64,000 nt of DNA from Cymbomonas tetramitiformis. Its lineage: Eukaryota > Chlorophyta > Pyramimonadophyceae > Pyramimonadales > Pyramimonadaceae. The position numbers were made by a program, and so were the translations under genes. Position 1 is the first letter of the stretch. The number at the start of each line of letters is the position of its first letter. The stretch covers positions 22,761 to 86,760 of the forward strand of contig LGRX02029181.1 of assembly GCA_001247695.2 (NCBI GenBank). The letters run 5' to 3'. Positions 1 through 8,469 of the stretch are shown in pieces. The notes under the pieces were generated by a model, which worked only from the letters and a program-made list of their open reading frames with translations, was not told the DNA's origin and made no database searches.

Positions 1-660
1 GGCGCGCGGTCTGTTCTTATCGCCGGTCTGGGCTGCCAGCCCTTGCATAAGATTGACGATACAACTCGCCCTTCTGGTCTCGCCACCTTGCTCATCACCG
101 AGCGAAACTGGTGGATCTGGAACAGGTTACTCCAGTACGCCCGCAATCGATGTGCGTAGGTGCCTGCTTGTGCTGCATCAAAGGACACTGGTCGGCCAAT
201 GACGCTGGCAATGTACGGGAACACTTCGTCCCTGATCTTGGTCCCGGGTCTGTGCGACAACGGGGAAACGTTCTCCAGGATATAGCCTGGGGGCCTCTGC
301 TGCTGTAGCTGCTGCAGCGTGGACAGAAGCCGAACTACTTCATAAAATAATTTGCTGTGCCTGCCATCCAGGCCTGTGAGTGTTCCAGCAGGGGAGAGAT
401 CCTGGCATGGAAACCCGCACACCATGACCCACTGGCGTCCTTGAAGAGCTCCTGCTCGTATGAAATCGGCGCTTGTCGCGTCATGCAGATCTTGGGGTAA
501 GGCCCCAAACTCTATCGCACTGGGCGAGATAAGGTCAGGATACCGTCTCAGTAACGCTGTGCACCTGGCTCTGGCCACTGTCTGACTGCTCGGTGATATG
601 TCTTGATACAGGTACCGATCCACCTTCATCCCATTGCGGAGCAACATCTCTAGGCCAGCA
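1..660 (-). CDS. DNMT3-like cytosine-5 DNA methyltransferase (partial)
   Basis: The minus strand is open from about 655 to base 1 and translates to a C5-methyltransferase catalytic core. Visible motifs, in order, are: a degraded motif I region (CAGLEMLLRNGMKVDRY), motif IV GFPCQDLSPAG with the catalytic Pro-Cys, a following GRHSKLFYEVVRLL helix, motif VI as YILENV, and motif VIII-like YAHRLRAYWSN. The spacing from PCQ to ENV and the AHR..YW motif resemble the DNMT3 group more than bacterial Dcm. The target recognition part and motif X are outside the window. The reading frame differs from that of the upstream RNase H/linker ORF, which stops at 650, so one frameshift or a programmed shift separates them. 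Position directly downstream of RT-RNase H makes it part of the retroelement. Confidence 0.78.
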
Positions 661-2560
661 CAGAGCAGAGGCCTCCACATGGCTCATAGCACACCACACC
701 TTCCTCTCGAGCTTGCGAGAAGAACTGCCTGCCCAGCACCCTGGTGTCCACCTTCTCAGGCTTCAAGATGCGTTCGCCTTCAAAGTACTCATTGCTGTAC
801 ACAGCGGGACTCCCTTCGCCATGCGTGCCTCGTGTGGGTCTCACCAAACTCAGCGCCTTCCAAGCCGCTCTTGCTAGCCTCCCAGAGTCGACCACCAGCT
901 CGGGTAGGTCTGTGTCGAACATGTCCCCGTGATTGCACTCCAATTCCTCTTGATGGTGCAAATCGAATAAGCGATGCACTGGTCCCGTGCCCAGCTGCTC
1001 CATGGTGGCCATCTTGCAGTAGTTGGCAACTTGCACCTCTGGCGTCGCCTCTTCCCCTGGGGAAGTGTCTCCAGCCAGCATAAAGCACAAGCTGTCACAG
1101 AAGTCCTTCGTGTAAACTTCCCCCACGCCTGCGTGAAGCGCAGTCACCTTCTCCCTCTCATGCCTTGCTCCAGTCTCGTCTGTCGTGGACGGTAGTGGAT
1201 AGCGAGATGGCACGTCGGCGTTGCTGTTCTTAGCTCCCGGGCGATATTGCACCGTGAAGTCGAACTCCTCCAGGCTGATTGCCCACCGTAGGTGCTGTCC
1301 CTGAAGGTCGGCTTTCTCCATCAAGGTGGTGAGTGGCGAGTGGTCAGTCACCAGCGTGAAGTGAACGCCATGCAAGTACTGCCTCAGCGTGCGCACTGCC
1401 CACACCACTGCAAGCATCTCACCTTTGAAGCTAGCGTACTGCCTCTCTGTCTTGCTCAAGGAACGAGAGCGAACGACTGATTGCCATGCAGATGTATTCC
1501 TTCCCATCGTCATCCTTCTGGCCCAGCACTGCGCCAATGCCATAGGTACTCCAATCAGTGTACAATATGAGGGGCCTGTCATAATCGATAGGCCTCAGAC
1601 ATCTCCCAGAGCAGAGCGAGTTCTTCAGGTCCTGAAGCGCTTGGTCTTGCTCCTTCCCCCAAGCTCCCTTGATATTGGTGATCTCTTTCTTGAGCAGGTC
1701 GTTGAGAGGACGGGCCATCTCAGAATAATTCGGCCCCCCCTGGCTCACCCACCAAGCCCTTATAGTAGTTCATCATGCCCAAGATGGAACGGAGCCCAGT
1801 CTTGTCCTGGGGCCTCGGAAGCTCCTGGATGGCCTTGCACTTTGCTTCCTGCGCGCCAATGGAGTTGTGCCCAATGCGGTAGCCCAGAAAGTCCACCGTG
1901 GCTGCACCGAAGGTACTCTTGCCTGCGTGTAGTCTTATGCCAGCGTCTCCCAACGTGCGCAACACGTCCTCGACGTCCTTCAGATGCTGCTCAGGTGTGG
2001 AGTCCGTGACTGTAGACCACTACGTCCACCGTGCAATGCTGCAGGTGACGTAGCTCGTAGTCCATGATCCTTACAAACGCAGATGTTGCTCCAGCAGCCC
2101 CAAAGGGCATCGAGGTGTATTGGTACAGCTGGTTCTTCCACCAGAACGCCGTCTTGCTCCTGTCCTCTTCCGTGGCCATAGGAATCTGGTGGAAGGCTTT
2201 GGTGGCATCCAGCGTAGTCTTGAACTTGGCCTTCGCGACCTTCTGATAAAGCTCCTCTGGCCGATGTGGCAGAGTGTTGTCCTTGAGAGAGTGTCGGTTG
2301 ACGCCCCTGAGATCCACGCAGAAGCGCGTCTGGGTCCAAAGGCCAGTCTCATGATCCTTCTTGCCAGCCACGACGACGTTGCTCGCATGTCTGCAATGCT
2401 TGGCTGCGGGCTCTATGAAGCCATACTCCAGCAATTCCTTGCAGTGGATGTCAATGATCTCCTGTTCGCCCGGGCTGTACTTCCTGGGTCTCTGGTAAGC
2501 AGCCTTGGACTCGTCTATGAAAGGGATGGAGAACGTGTTGTGCTCTGCCTTGCCCTTATT
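650..2560 (-). pseudogene. Ty3/gypsy reverse transcriptase-RNase H (frameshifted, catalytic site lost)
   Basis: Open pieces at 2434-1991, 1965-1720, 1748-1431 and 1582-650 are consecutive parts of one pol polyprotein. RT is seen as FCVDLRGVNRHSL, TLDATKAFHQIP and YTSMPFGAAGATSAF, followed by the connection domain (KSTFGAATVDFLGYRIG) and RNase H (ILYTDWSTYGIGAVLGQ, FKGEMLAVVWAV, LVTDHSPL, DFTVQYRPGAKNSNADVPSR). At about 2010-2030 the RT reads VVVYS and then loses frame: a small deletion has removed the two catalytic aspartates of the Y-x-D-D box. A further frame change lies in a C-run near 1735 and another near 1490. About 180 residues of unassigned sequence separate RNase H from the methyltransferase. 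The copy cannot encode active RT. Confidence 0.87.
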
Positions 2561-2568
2561 ATAGCCTG

Positions 2569-3771
2569 TCAGGTCGTGAGGGCTGTTGGCGAAAGTGCTC
2601 TTGCATCTGCGATTTCCTCCCAGTGCTCCTTCTTGAAGTCAGGATGTCCTCCAAACGTGGCATTGAGCTCCGTGTCGAGCCACGCTGCCTCGTCCTTGGT
2701 CACAGTCGTGTCACCCAGAGGCTGAAGCTCGTCCAGCACGGTGTACGGCAAGACCTCATCCTGCTCCGCGACGTTGGCTTCCCAGCCCGGCTCCCATTGC
2801 CTCGACGACTGCTGAGCCTCCCAAGAAGTGCAGGGCGACGCACCCCAGGCACTCTGTGTGGGTGGCATGGCACCATGCGCAGGCACACTCTCCGCCAGCT
2901 TGCCAGCGACCCACAAGATTCCGCACAAAAGCAGAAAAAATCGCAAAATTCTGTTGAACCGCACTGCGGCTACCGGCGGGTTCGAAGCGAAGAAGCACGC
3001 CATTACTCTCCACCCCCCGTGCGTTAAGCGAGAACTCCCACCAGCAGCAGTAAAGACCACCAGTGCAAGGACAAGCGCCAGGTAGGCGGCTTGCGCGACG
3101 CGATGTAGCTGAAGATTGCGCCGAAGCTGCGCCCAGCGCGCCGCAAAGCGAGGCTTATCCAACCTGGCCGGCAAAGCGGGCAGGTGCACACGGCCCAGCA
3201 AGAAAACTTGGGACCAGCGCAAGGATGGAACAGTCCACCCCTGACCACCTCGGCCGTCACGCACGCCCAGAGGGATGTCCACGGCATGAGAAGTGTGGTG
3301 CGCCATGTCCTCGGCATGAATACCAGCGCAGACCCAGAGCCAGGCGAGGGTCACGAGGAGGATGGCCTCAGCGCAACGCGACCAGCACGCCAGGGAAATG
3401 ACCACCCCCCTGAGGGGCACCACTGTCCAATCTTTCGCATGAACGCGGCGTACTCCGGCATAGACACCCGTAGTGCGTATGATAAGGAGCCCAGCGTACC
3501 AAACATAGGCGAGGGCCCATAGGACCCAAACGTCATAGTGCGCACGACGGGGATAACGTCGAGCAATTGACCACCATATCCGCAGCGAGTCCCAGAGCGA
3601 GGCGACGCAGCGCCACCACCAGACCTGAAAAGGGCACCACGACAGACGCCACGCCACTGCTTCCAACATCGCCCAAATGGCGACCATGGGCACGGGACCT
3701 CGTCCCAGCCACCACCAAACCACTGCACTGCCTGCAAGCGAGATACACGCCCGCAGGACACCCGGCCTCAT
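2569..3771 (-). CDS. Hydrophobic multi-membrane-span ORF upstream of RT
   Basis: A 400-residue ORF with many Trp-rich hydrophobic stretches that look like membrane spans, for example near residues 5-45, 85-105, 125-150, 235-255 and 285-305. Its last ~70 residues are acidic and soluble (TKDEAAWLDTELNATFGGHPDFKKEHWEEIAD) and run almost directly into the RT reading frame after the stop, so it is probably part of the same element rather than an independent gene. No protease DTG motif and no Gag zinc knuckle is present. It might be an envelope-like or membrane-anchoring protein of the element, or a fortuitous translation of GC-rich sequence. No family is recognised. Confidence 0.35.
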   Translation of the reverse strand: MRPGVLRACISLAGSAVVWWWLGRGPVPMVAIWAMLEAVAWRLSWCPFQVWWWRCVASLWDSLRIWWSIARRYPRRAHYDVWVLWALAYVWYAGLLIIRTTGVYAGVRRVHAKDWTVVPLRGVVISLACWSRCAEAILLVTLAWLWVCAGIHAEDMAHHTSHAVDIPLGVRDGRGGQGWTVPSLRWSQVFLLGRVHLPALPARLDKPRFAARWAQLRRNLQLHRVAQAAYLALVLALVVFTAAGGSSRLTHGGWRVMACFFASNPPVAAVRFNRILRFFLLLCGILWVAGKLAESVPAHGAMPPTQSAWGASPCTSWEAQQSSRQWEPGWEANVAEQDEVLPYTVLDELQPLGDTTVTKDEAAWLDTELNATFGGHPDFKKEHWEEIADARALSPTALTT

Positions 3772-3815
3772 GCGGACTGCCTGTGCCGGCAGCCCACGGC
3801 CACAGCGTCGGTTGC

Positions 3816-4544
3816 TCAGCAGGGCCGCCCTCCCGCTGCGCCCGGGAAGCCCTGATGAAAACGCGCTCGTCGTCGTTGCGTGTGGTCCTCAAATGTCTCC
3901 GTCACAGCACTGCATATTGAATGCGGAGAAGGCGGCGAACGTGGGGAAGGCGGGCACCGTGAGGTGAGGTTGGCCGGCTGCCGGGATGCTTGCGGCGCGG
4001 GAACGACACGAGGGGTAGCCCCATGGCGGCCAGCAGGAGGAGCAGATACGCGCGTACCAGTGCTCGCCCTCGGTTCTCGTACAGCCACACTGCCAGACGG
4101 CTGGCGCTGCTGACGTGCAGGGCGGTCGCGGACCTCGTCCATATTTCTCGTCCACATCTCGTCCATGTGCTCAGGCCTCACTGCCACGCGAGCGTGAAGC
4201 GCGGGCGGCGCAGCCGCTGGAAAAAGGCGCGCCTCAAGGGATTCCAGCGCTTCCCGCACCCAGGGAGCTGCCACTTGCTTGGACCCCCACAGCATCTGCG
4301 TGAACTTGCGGCCCCCCCGCATGAGGTACTCATCCGTAAAATGAGTCTGCCATGGCAAACACCGCGTATGATCCTCGAAGATGTAGTAAACCGGTTTGGC
4401 GTGCGGGTGCTCCTTGCAGCACAACACATGCGCGGACTGCTGCGCCACGTAAGCGCACAGCGACCCCACAATATTCCTTGCGTGCTGACCCTCACGGCCA
4501 AACTGCACCAAGTCGGAATAGGCCGACCCCACCGCCTCCAACAA
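3816..4544 (-). CDS. Unidentified ORF at the 5' end of the gypsy element
   Basis: A 242-residue ORF on the same strand as the RT, and the furthest upstream coding signal of the element. The first ~130 residues look like a folded domain with conserved-looking aromatic and charged residues (CKEHPHAKPVYYIFEDH, LPWQTHFTDEYLMRGG). The last ~110 residues are Arg/Pro/Ala-rich and look disordered. By position it could be Gag-like, but it has no zinc knuckle and no recognised family. It lies in a different frame from the next ORF (3771-2569). Confidence 0.35.
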   Translation of the reverse strand: MLEAVGSAYSDLVQFGREGQHARNIVGSLCAYVAQQSAHVLCCKEHPHAKPVYYIFEDHTRCLPWQTHFTDEYLMRGGRKFTQMLWGSKQVAAPWVREALESLEARLFPAAAPPALHARVAVRPEHMDEMWTRNMDEVRDRPARQQRQPSGSVAVREPRASTGTRVSAPPAGRHGATPRVVPAPQASRQPANLTSRCPPSPRSPPSPHSICSAVTETFEDHTQRRRARFHQGFPGAAGGRPC

Positions 4545-4699
4545 GTTGGAAGACGCTGTCTGTCCCCCCAGAGCCAGTAGTTCCGGCAGTTGGTGGGCTA
4601 CTTACGATGAAAAGTTCAGGGGGCAGAGGCAGTGTCATGAAATTATACAACCATCACGCGATTTTCTCTTAAAAATATATAAATTAACTTTATAGTGGA

Positions 4700-5293
4700 G
4701 CGCCCCCTGAAAATTGCGCCTTGCGACTACACTTCAAGAGCCCCTTAACCTCCGTTGAATACCTTTTGCTTCGTGCTGCACGGTATTCTTTTGAAGTTAT
4801 TTTGATATTATTGATTGTTTACTAGTATAGTTTTCTTCGACCTTCGCCCTCGTCGGCATCTTTGGCTAGACCTTAAGCTCCCTTAACGCCTTTGCCTTCT
4901 TTGTTCGACTTCATTCCATTCGGTAATCCCTCTTCCCTCGTCTTCAACACTACGTCTTCAACACTACGATTGACTATACTACTTCAACACTACGCAATGA
5001 AGCGTTGCGGTTTCCTTCTTTCACGTTCATCTCCAATTCCCATGTCTTCTTCACGTTTGCGCCGTTTTTAACCCTCGTTTCCCCCCCACGGAATCTCCTC
5101 GCAGGCATACAAGGAGCTCCTTTGCGTTCGCGCTTTAAAAGGTAAAATTCATTTCAGCATGTTTCAACATTGTTCGTGCCTTCACTTCGAATATCGCGTG
5201 GGTGTATAGGTGCTAACCAAGTTTCAAGAAAGGAGAGCAAGCGACATGGCCGCCAACACCGAGGTGCGCACCTTTTCACGACTCCCTTGTAAA
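4700..5293. other. Non-coding spacer, no feature recognised
   Basis: Between the retroelement and the tandem repeat. It contains several near-repeats of 'caacactacg' around 4945-4992 and otherwise no coding signal. It may hold the 5' LTR or leader of the gypsy element, but no second copy is in the window to prove it. Confidence 0.4.
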
Positions 5294-5784
5294 CCTCCGA
5301 CAGATGTTCCGATAAATGCTGAAAAGGTTCACACCATGGGACCGCGCGGGATGCCAACAAATGCGTTTGTTGTGTGAGTTTGCGCATCAAACCCAAACCC
5401 AAAGCCCATGTTCACCTCCAAAGCTCTTCGTCTATGGTATCATTCTCCGGTGATCCTTCGGCAAAAAACCTCGGACAGATGTTCCGATAAATGCTGAAAA
5501 GGTTCACACCATGGGACCGCGCGGGATGCCAACAATTGCGTTTGTTGTGTGAGTTTGCGCATCAAACCCAAACCCAAAGCCCATGTTCACCTCCAAAGCT
5601 CTTCGTCTATGGTATCATTCTCCGGTGATCCTTCGGCAAAAAACCTCGGACAGATGTTCCGATAAATGCTGAAAAGGTTCACACCATGGGACCGCGCGGG
5701 ATGCCAACAATTGCGTTTGTTGTGTGAGTTTGCGCATCAAACCCAAACCCAAAGCCCATGTTCACCTCCAAAGCTCTTCGTCTA
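5294..5784. repeat. 175-bp tandem repeat, about 2.8 copies
   Basis: The words 'cagatgttccgataaatgct' start at 5301, 5476 and 5651, exactly 175 bp apart. The copies are almost identical over 'gaccgcgcgggatgccaac' and 'gcatcaaacccaaacccaa'. The third copy breaks off after 'cttcgtctatg' where the PLV inverted repeat begins. The units hold no convincing gene. Confidence 0.93.
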
Positions 5785-6594
5785 TGACTACATGGGAAGC
5801 GTGTAGAGGGTGAGTATCCTTATTAAATACAACTGTATTCCTTAAGTACCTTCTGTATTTTGCCAGGATTTCCCAGTATTTCGGAACGCTTCCCATGTAG
5901 TAACCACCTACGGTTATCTATGGCAAATCTGCATAAGCCGACACCGTGACCGCCTACTTACCGCCCACGCCAGTCTTGCATCGCTCGCTTCCCCAAGCTC
6001 GCTAACATATATCTATTGTGTTCCAAAGTGAGAATATATTACTATAGTATTAATCCCCGGTTTGGAACATTAGAATTTTCTGGAATTCTGCGACAATATC
6101 TGAAATTGTGTTTCTGGAATTCTGCGACAATATCTGAAATTGTGTTTCTGGAAATCTGTGACAACCCCGCTCTTGTGTGTTATGTGTTCCGATGTGAGAT
6201 TATATTACTATAGTATTAATCCCCGGTTTGGAACATCCTATGGCAGATCTGCACAAGCCGACACCATGTGTCATAATTAGAGAAGTAGTATTATAGTAAA
6301 TATAAGTTTCTGTTTGTGACACAGTCCGGTGGTACACATCTGGAAATCTGCGATTTGGCTCCGGGAACAATCTTTGATTGTTCCTTTTATGGTTTGTCAT
6401 AATTAGAGAAGTAGTTGAAAAAGTGAGGCAATGGTTACCTAAAATATCGGGCGTTTCATGCTTTTTTTGCGATCGCACCGGGAACAATCTTTGATTGTTC
6501 CTTTTCCTTGTCATAAACTGAGAATGGTGTATATAGTAATTTTAAGTTTCTCTTTATGACAAAACTTGATTCCTTTTTCTCTTCCGATATCTTA
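5785..6594 (+). repeat. PLV left terminal inverted repeat
   Basis: Starts TGACTACATGGGAAGCG and matches the reverse complement of 31698-30881 with a few differences (for example around 5901-5915). It contains two 51-bp dyad elements (6019-6069, 6185-6235), two 53-bp elements (6269-6321, 6509-6561), and two 21-bp palindromes GGAACAATC-TTT-GATTGTTCC (6364-6384, 6481-6501). It also has a tandem 'ttctggaattctgcgacaat' duplication near 6075-6150. The repeat ends at 6594, one base before the ATG of the adenine methyltransferase gene. Confidence 0.95.
5788..5900. repeat. 113-bp outermost TIR segment with its own 14-bp inverted ends (left)
   Basis: Begins CTACATGGGAAGCG and ends CGCTTCCCATGTAG, a perfect 14-bp inverted repeat. 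The same 113-bp unit is at 31583-31695 in opposite orientation. It could fold into a terminal hairpin or be a remnant of a small inserted element. Confidence 0.85.
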
Positions 6595-7305
6595 ATGGCG
6601 ACCCAGACATTCCACGCAGATTGTTTTGACATTTTACCGAACATTGATAGTAACTCAATTGATTTAATTATTTTAGATTTGCCTTATAATCAAACTGCTT
6701 GTAAATTTGACAATCAGATTATCGACTTGGATAAATTATGGAAACAATTGAAACGTATCGGTAAATCCCGAACGGCATATGTATTCTTTTGCACGACTCG
6801 GTTCGGACATAAGTTAATATCCAGCAACGAGAAGATGTTTAGATATGATATTGTGTGGCAGAAAACGGTCAGTTCTGGATTTTATCATTGCAATCAGATG
6901 CCACTACGCAGTCATGAGATGCTGTATATATTCTATGATAAGTTACCTACTTATAATCCACAAATGACTGACGGTAAACCGTACACACGTGTGCCGGGTA
7001 GACGCACTGAATTATATACCGGAAACAGTCCGAGAATTAATACAACATCTGATGGTAAACGATTTCCGAAGTCTGTGATAACTATTGCGAACGGTAATCA
7101 CAAAAGCAAACACCCGACGGCGAAGCCTTATGGTATATTAGAGTGGATCGTTAAAACTTATTCAAATGAGGATGACTTGATATTAGACCCATTCATGGGT
7201 ATCGGTACTGTCGGTACGGTGTGTAGTGATTATGATCGCAGATTTATAGGTATAGAAATAGATCATAAATATTATTCTCAAGCTAATCGGTTGTTAACAA
7301 ATTGA
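6595..7305 (+). CDS. DNA adenine/N4-cytosine methyltransferase (class beta)
   Basis: An amino-methyltransferase that would methylate adenine N6 (or cytosine N4). The permuted class beta order is visible: the catalytic motif IV LDLPYNQ near residue 28 comes first, then HPTAKP near 172, and the SAM-binding motif I DPFMGIGTVG near 198. The length of ~236 residues fits the family. A longer reading from 6556 is open, but its first 13 codons lie inside the terminal inverted repeat and its ATG is part of a 53-bp dyad element. The ATG at 6595, immediately after the repeat, is therefore preferred. No restriction endonuclease lies next to it, so it is an orphan enzyme. It may mark viral DNA or change host marking; that role is inference. 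Confidence 0.88.
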   Translation: MATQTFHADCFDILPNIDSNSIDLIILDLPYNQTACKFDNQIIDLDKLWKQLKRIGKSRTAYVFFCTTRFGHKLISSNEKMFRYDIVWQKTVSSGFYHCNQMPLRSHEMLYIFYDKLPTYNPQMTDGKPYTRVPGRRTELYTGNSPRINTTSDGKRFPKSVITIANGNHKSKHPTAKPYGILEWIVKTYSNEDDLILDPFMGIGTVGTVCSDYDRRFIGIEIDHKYYSQANRLLTN

Positions 7306-7417
7306 TCATTATATTGGTGTTTAATCTGCAAGCAAGATTAATATGGTCCACAGAGTGTTCTACAAAACAGTTATCAAAGAAATCTGTGGTGCAAAGGCTA
7401 CGGGTTCTGAGCTATTT

Positions 7418-7969
7418 CTATGCTACACAGCCAACTAACCAGACAAAGAGTCCCGTCATCATCGCAATAAATTGTGCATAGCAAAAGGCGGTTATCTCCA
7501 CCTCATACTTCAGCAGGAACAGGTTGAGTTCCTGGTTGCCGATACACACAGCAAGCTTGCGGGCCACCTTGTCATCGCAATTGTTCCACCAACCAATGAG
7601 GTCAACTCCGAGGTGGGTGAGTTGAAACACAATTGTAAAGATCACAGTGACAAACAGCACCCTGACGAGAATATGTTTATCCTTGATAGACCTCTGCAAG
7701 ACTGCTGCCTTGCCTTCCGGCTGCATGTTCGTGTTGTCACGGGCCCACTGCTGGGCTAAGTCAGCCTCAGATTCGTCAAAGGTAACCCCGTTGCCAAAGC
7801 CTTGCTTGCTCTTGAAACCCGCATCTACGGCTTGGTACCAACGTGAGTACACTCCGGCTTTCGGACCTCCACGGATTGCATACAACAGTTTTTTCCCTCC
7901 GTGTCCACGGGGGCTTTTCAGACCCTCCGAGGGCTCGCCAGAAGTCTTTGCTGCCGGGGCGGATGCCAT
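7418..7969 (-). CDS. Predicted two-span membrane protein with viroplasmin-like N-terminus
   Basis: The start is taken at 7969 (MASAPAAKTSG); the longer reading to 8011 runs through a pyrimidine-rich 'cttatcgcag' that resembles a splice acceptor. Residues ~30-75 (YAIRGGPKAGVYSRWYQAV..GFGNGVTFDESEADLAQQW) faintly resemble the small RNase H1 N-terminal/caulimovirus viroplasmin fold, a weak inference. Two hydrophobic stretches follow (HILVRVLFVTVIFTIVF and FCYAQFIAMMTGLFVWLVG), likely membrane spans. A CTATAGTA motif lies about 50 bp upstream on the coding strand, like other PLV genes. Base composition is GC-richer than the surrounding PLV genes. Function unknown. Confidence 0.55.
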   Translation of the reverse strand: MASAPAAKTSGEPSEGLKSPRGHGGKKLLYAIRGGPKAGVYSRWYQAVDAGFKSKQGFGNGVTFDESEADLAQQWARDNTNMQPEGKAAVLQRSIKDKHILVRVLFVTVIFTIVFQLTHLGVDLIGWWNNCDDKVARKLAVCIGNQELNLFLLKYEVEITAFCYAQFIAMMTGLFVWLVGCVA

Positions 7970-8087
7970 ATCTGCGATAAGCAAACAAGACACATACACA
8001 CACACATACACAGCAGGTTACTATAGAGTGCTCTATTATAAAAGCAAATATCGAATAATTCTATAGTGTAAAGGCTACTAAGTCTGT

Positions 8088-8378
8088 TTAACTATTGTTT
8101 CCAAGCTGAACGTTGCTAAGCACGTCCTGTGCCGTCACGTTATTGCCGAGGACACTTGACATATTGCGTTGCATACCAGGTGCCAGCCCTCCTGACACTC
8201 TCTGGCTTGCTTTCTCGAGCTTTTTGTGCGAAACGCCAAACGGATTATTCTTGGCTTTCTTAGCACCCTCTTTGGCCACTGCCGCACGGGTCATGCGGCC
8301 CTTTTCAAGCTCTATCAGGTCCGCATCAGACAGTGGGGTGACCTCACGGGTACGCTGTTGGGCACGTTTCTTTCCCAT
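8088..8378 (-). CDS. Small basic protein, unknown function
   Basis: 97 residues from MGKKRAQQRTREV, ending VQLGNNS. The open frame extends up to 8468, but the upstream part contains a TTTGCAG acceptor-like sequence just before GTATGG and looks like leader or intron, so the inner start is preferred. It is Lys/Arg/Ala-rich in the first 60 residues, with no recognised domain. It is co-directional with its neighbours (7418-7969 and 8470-9786) and shares their GC-richer composition. The possible GTAAGG...TGCAG stretches around 8375-8475 leave open that these are exons of a spliced transcript. Confidence 0.45.
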   Translation of the reverse strand: MGKKRAQQRTREVTPLSDADLIELEKGRMTRAAVAKEGAKKAKNNPFGVSHKKLEKASQRVSGGLAPGMQRNMSSVLGNNVTAQDVLSNVQLGNNS

Positions 8379-8469
8379 ACCTGCAAACGGATGAAGGTGA
8401 GAAAGATAAGTTTTACGAATGAGCTTGCACCTGCATAAAACACATACAGAAAGTTTCTCAGCACACACC

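Larger units (their letters stand above)
1..4700 (-). mobile_element. Decayed Ty3/gypsy-type retrotransposon carrying a DNA methyltransferase
   Basis: Minus-strand pieces read in order: an unidentified ORF (4544-3816), a hydrophobic ORF (3771-2569), reverse transcriptase and RNase H (about 2560-1200), a linker, then a cytosine-5 DNA methyltransferase running off the window at base 1. RT and RNase H are spread over several frames, so this copy is broken. No integrase, aspartic protease or CCHC Gag knuckle was found inside the window; an integrase could lie beyond base 1. LTRs were not located, so the right boundary near 4.7 kb is an estimate from the end of coding signal. Retrotransposons that have captured cytosine methyltransferases are known from some algae and dinoflagellates. 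Confidence 0.75.

Noticed and set aside
593..2725. Plus-strand ORFs across the gypsy pol region
   Set aside because: Antisense to RT, RNase H and methyltransferase sequences with clear family motifs on the minus strand.
5301..5784. CRISPR-like array
   Set aside because: The 175-bp units are identical along their whole length with no variable spacers.
6016..6213. 65-residue ORF in the left TIR, duplicated as 31262-31459
   Set aside because: It simply translates two dyad elements and the short 'ttctggaattctgcg' tandem repeat; no start context or conservation argument.
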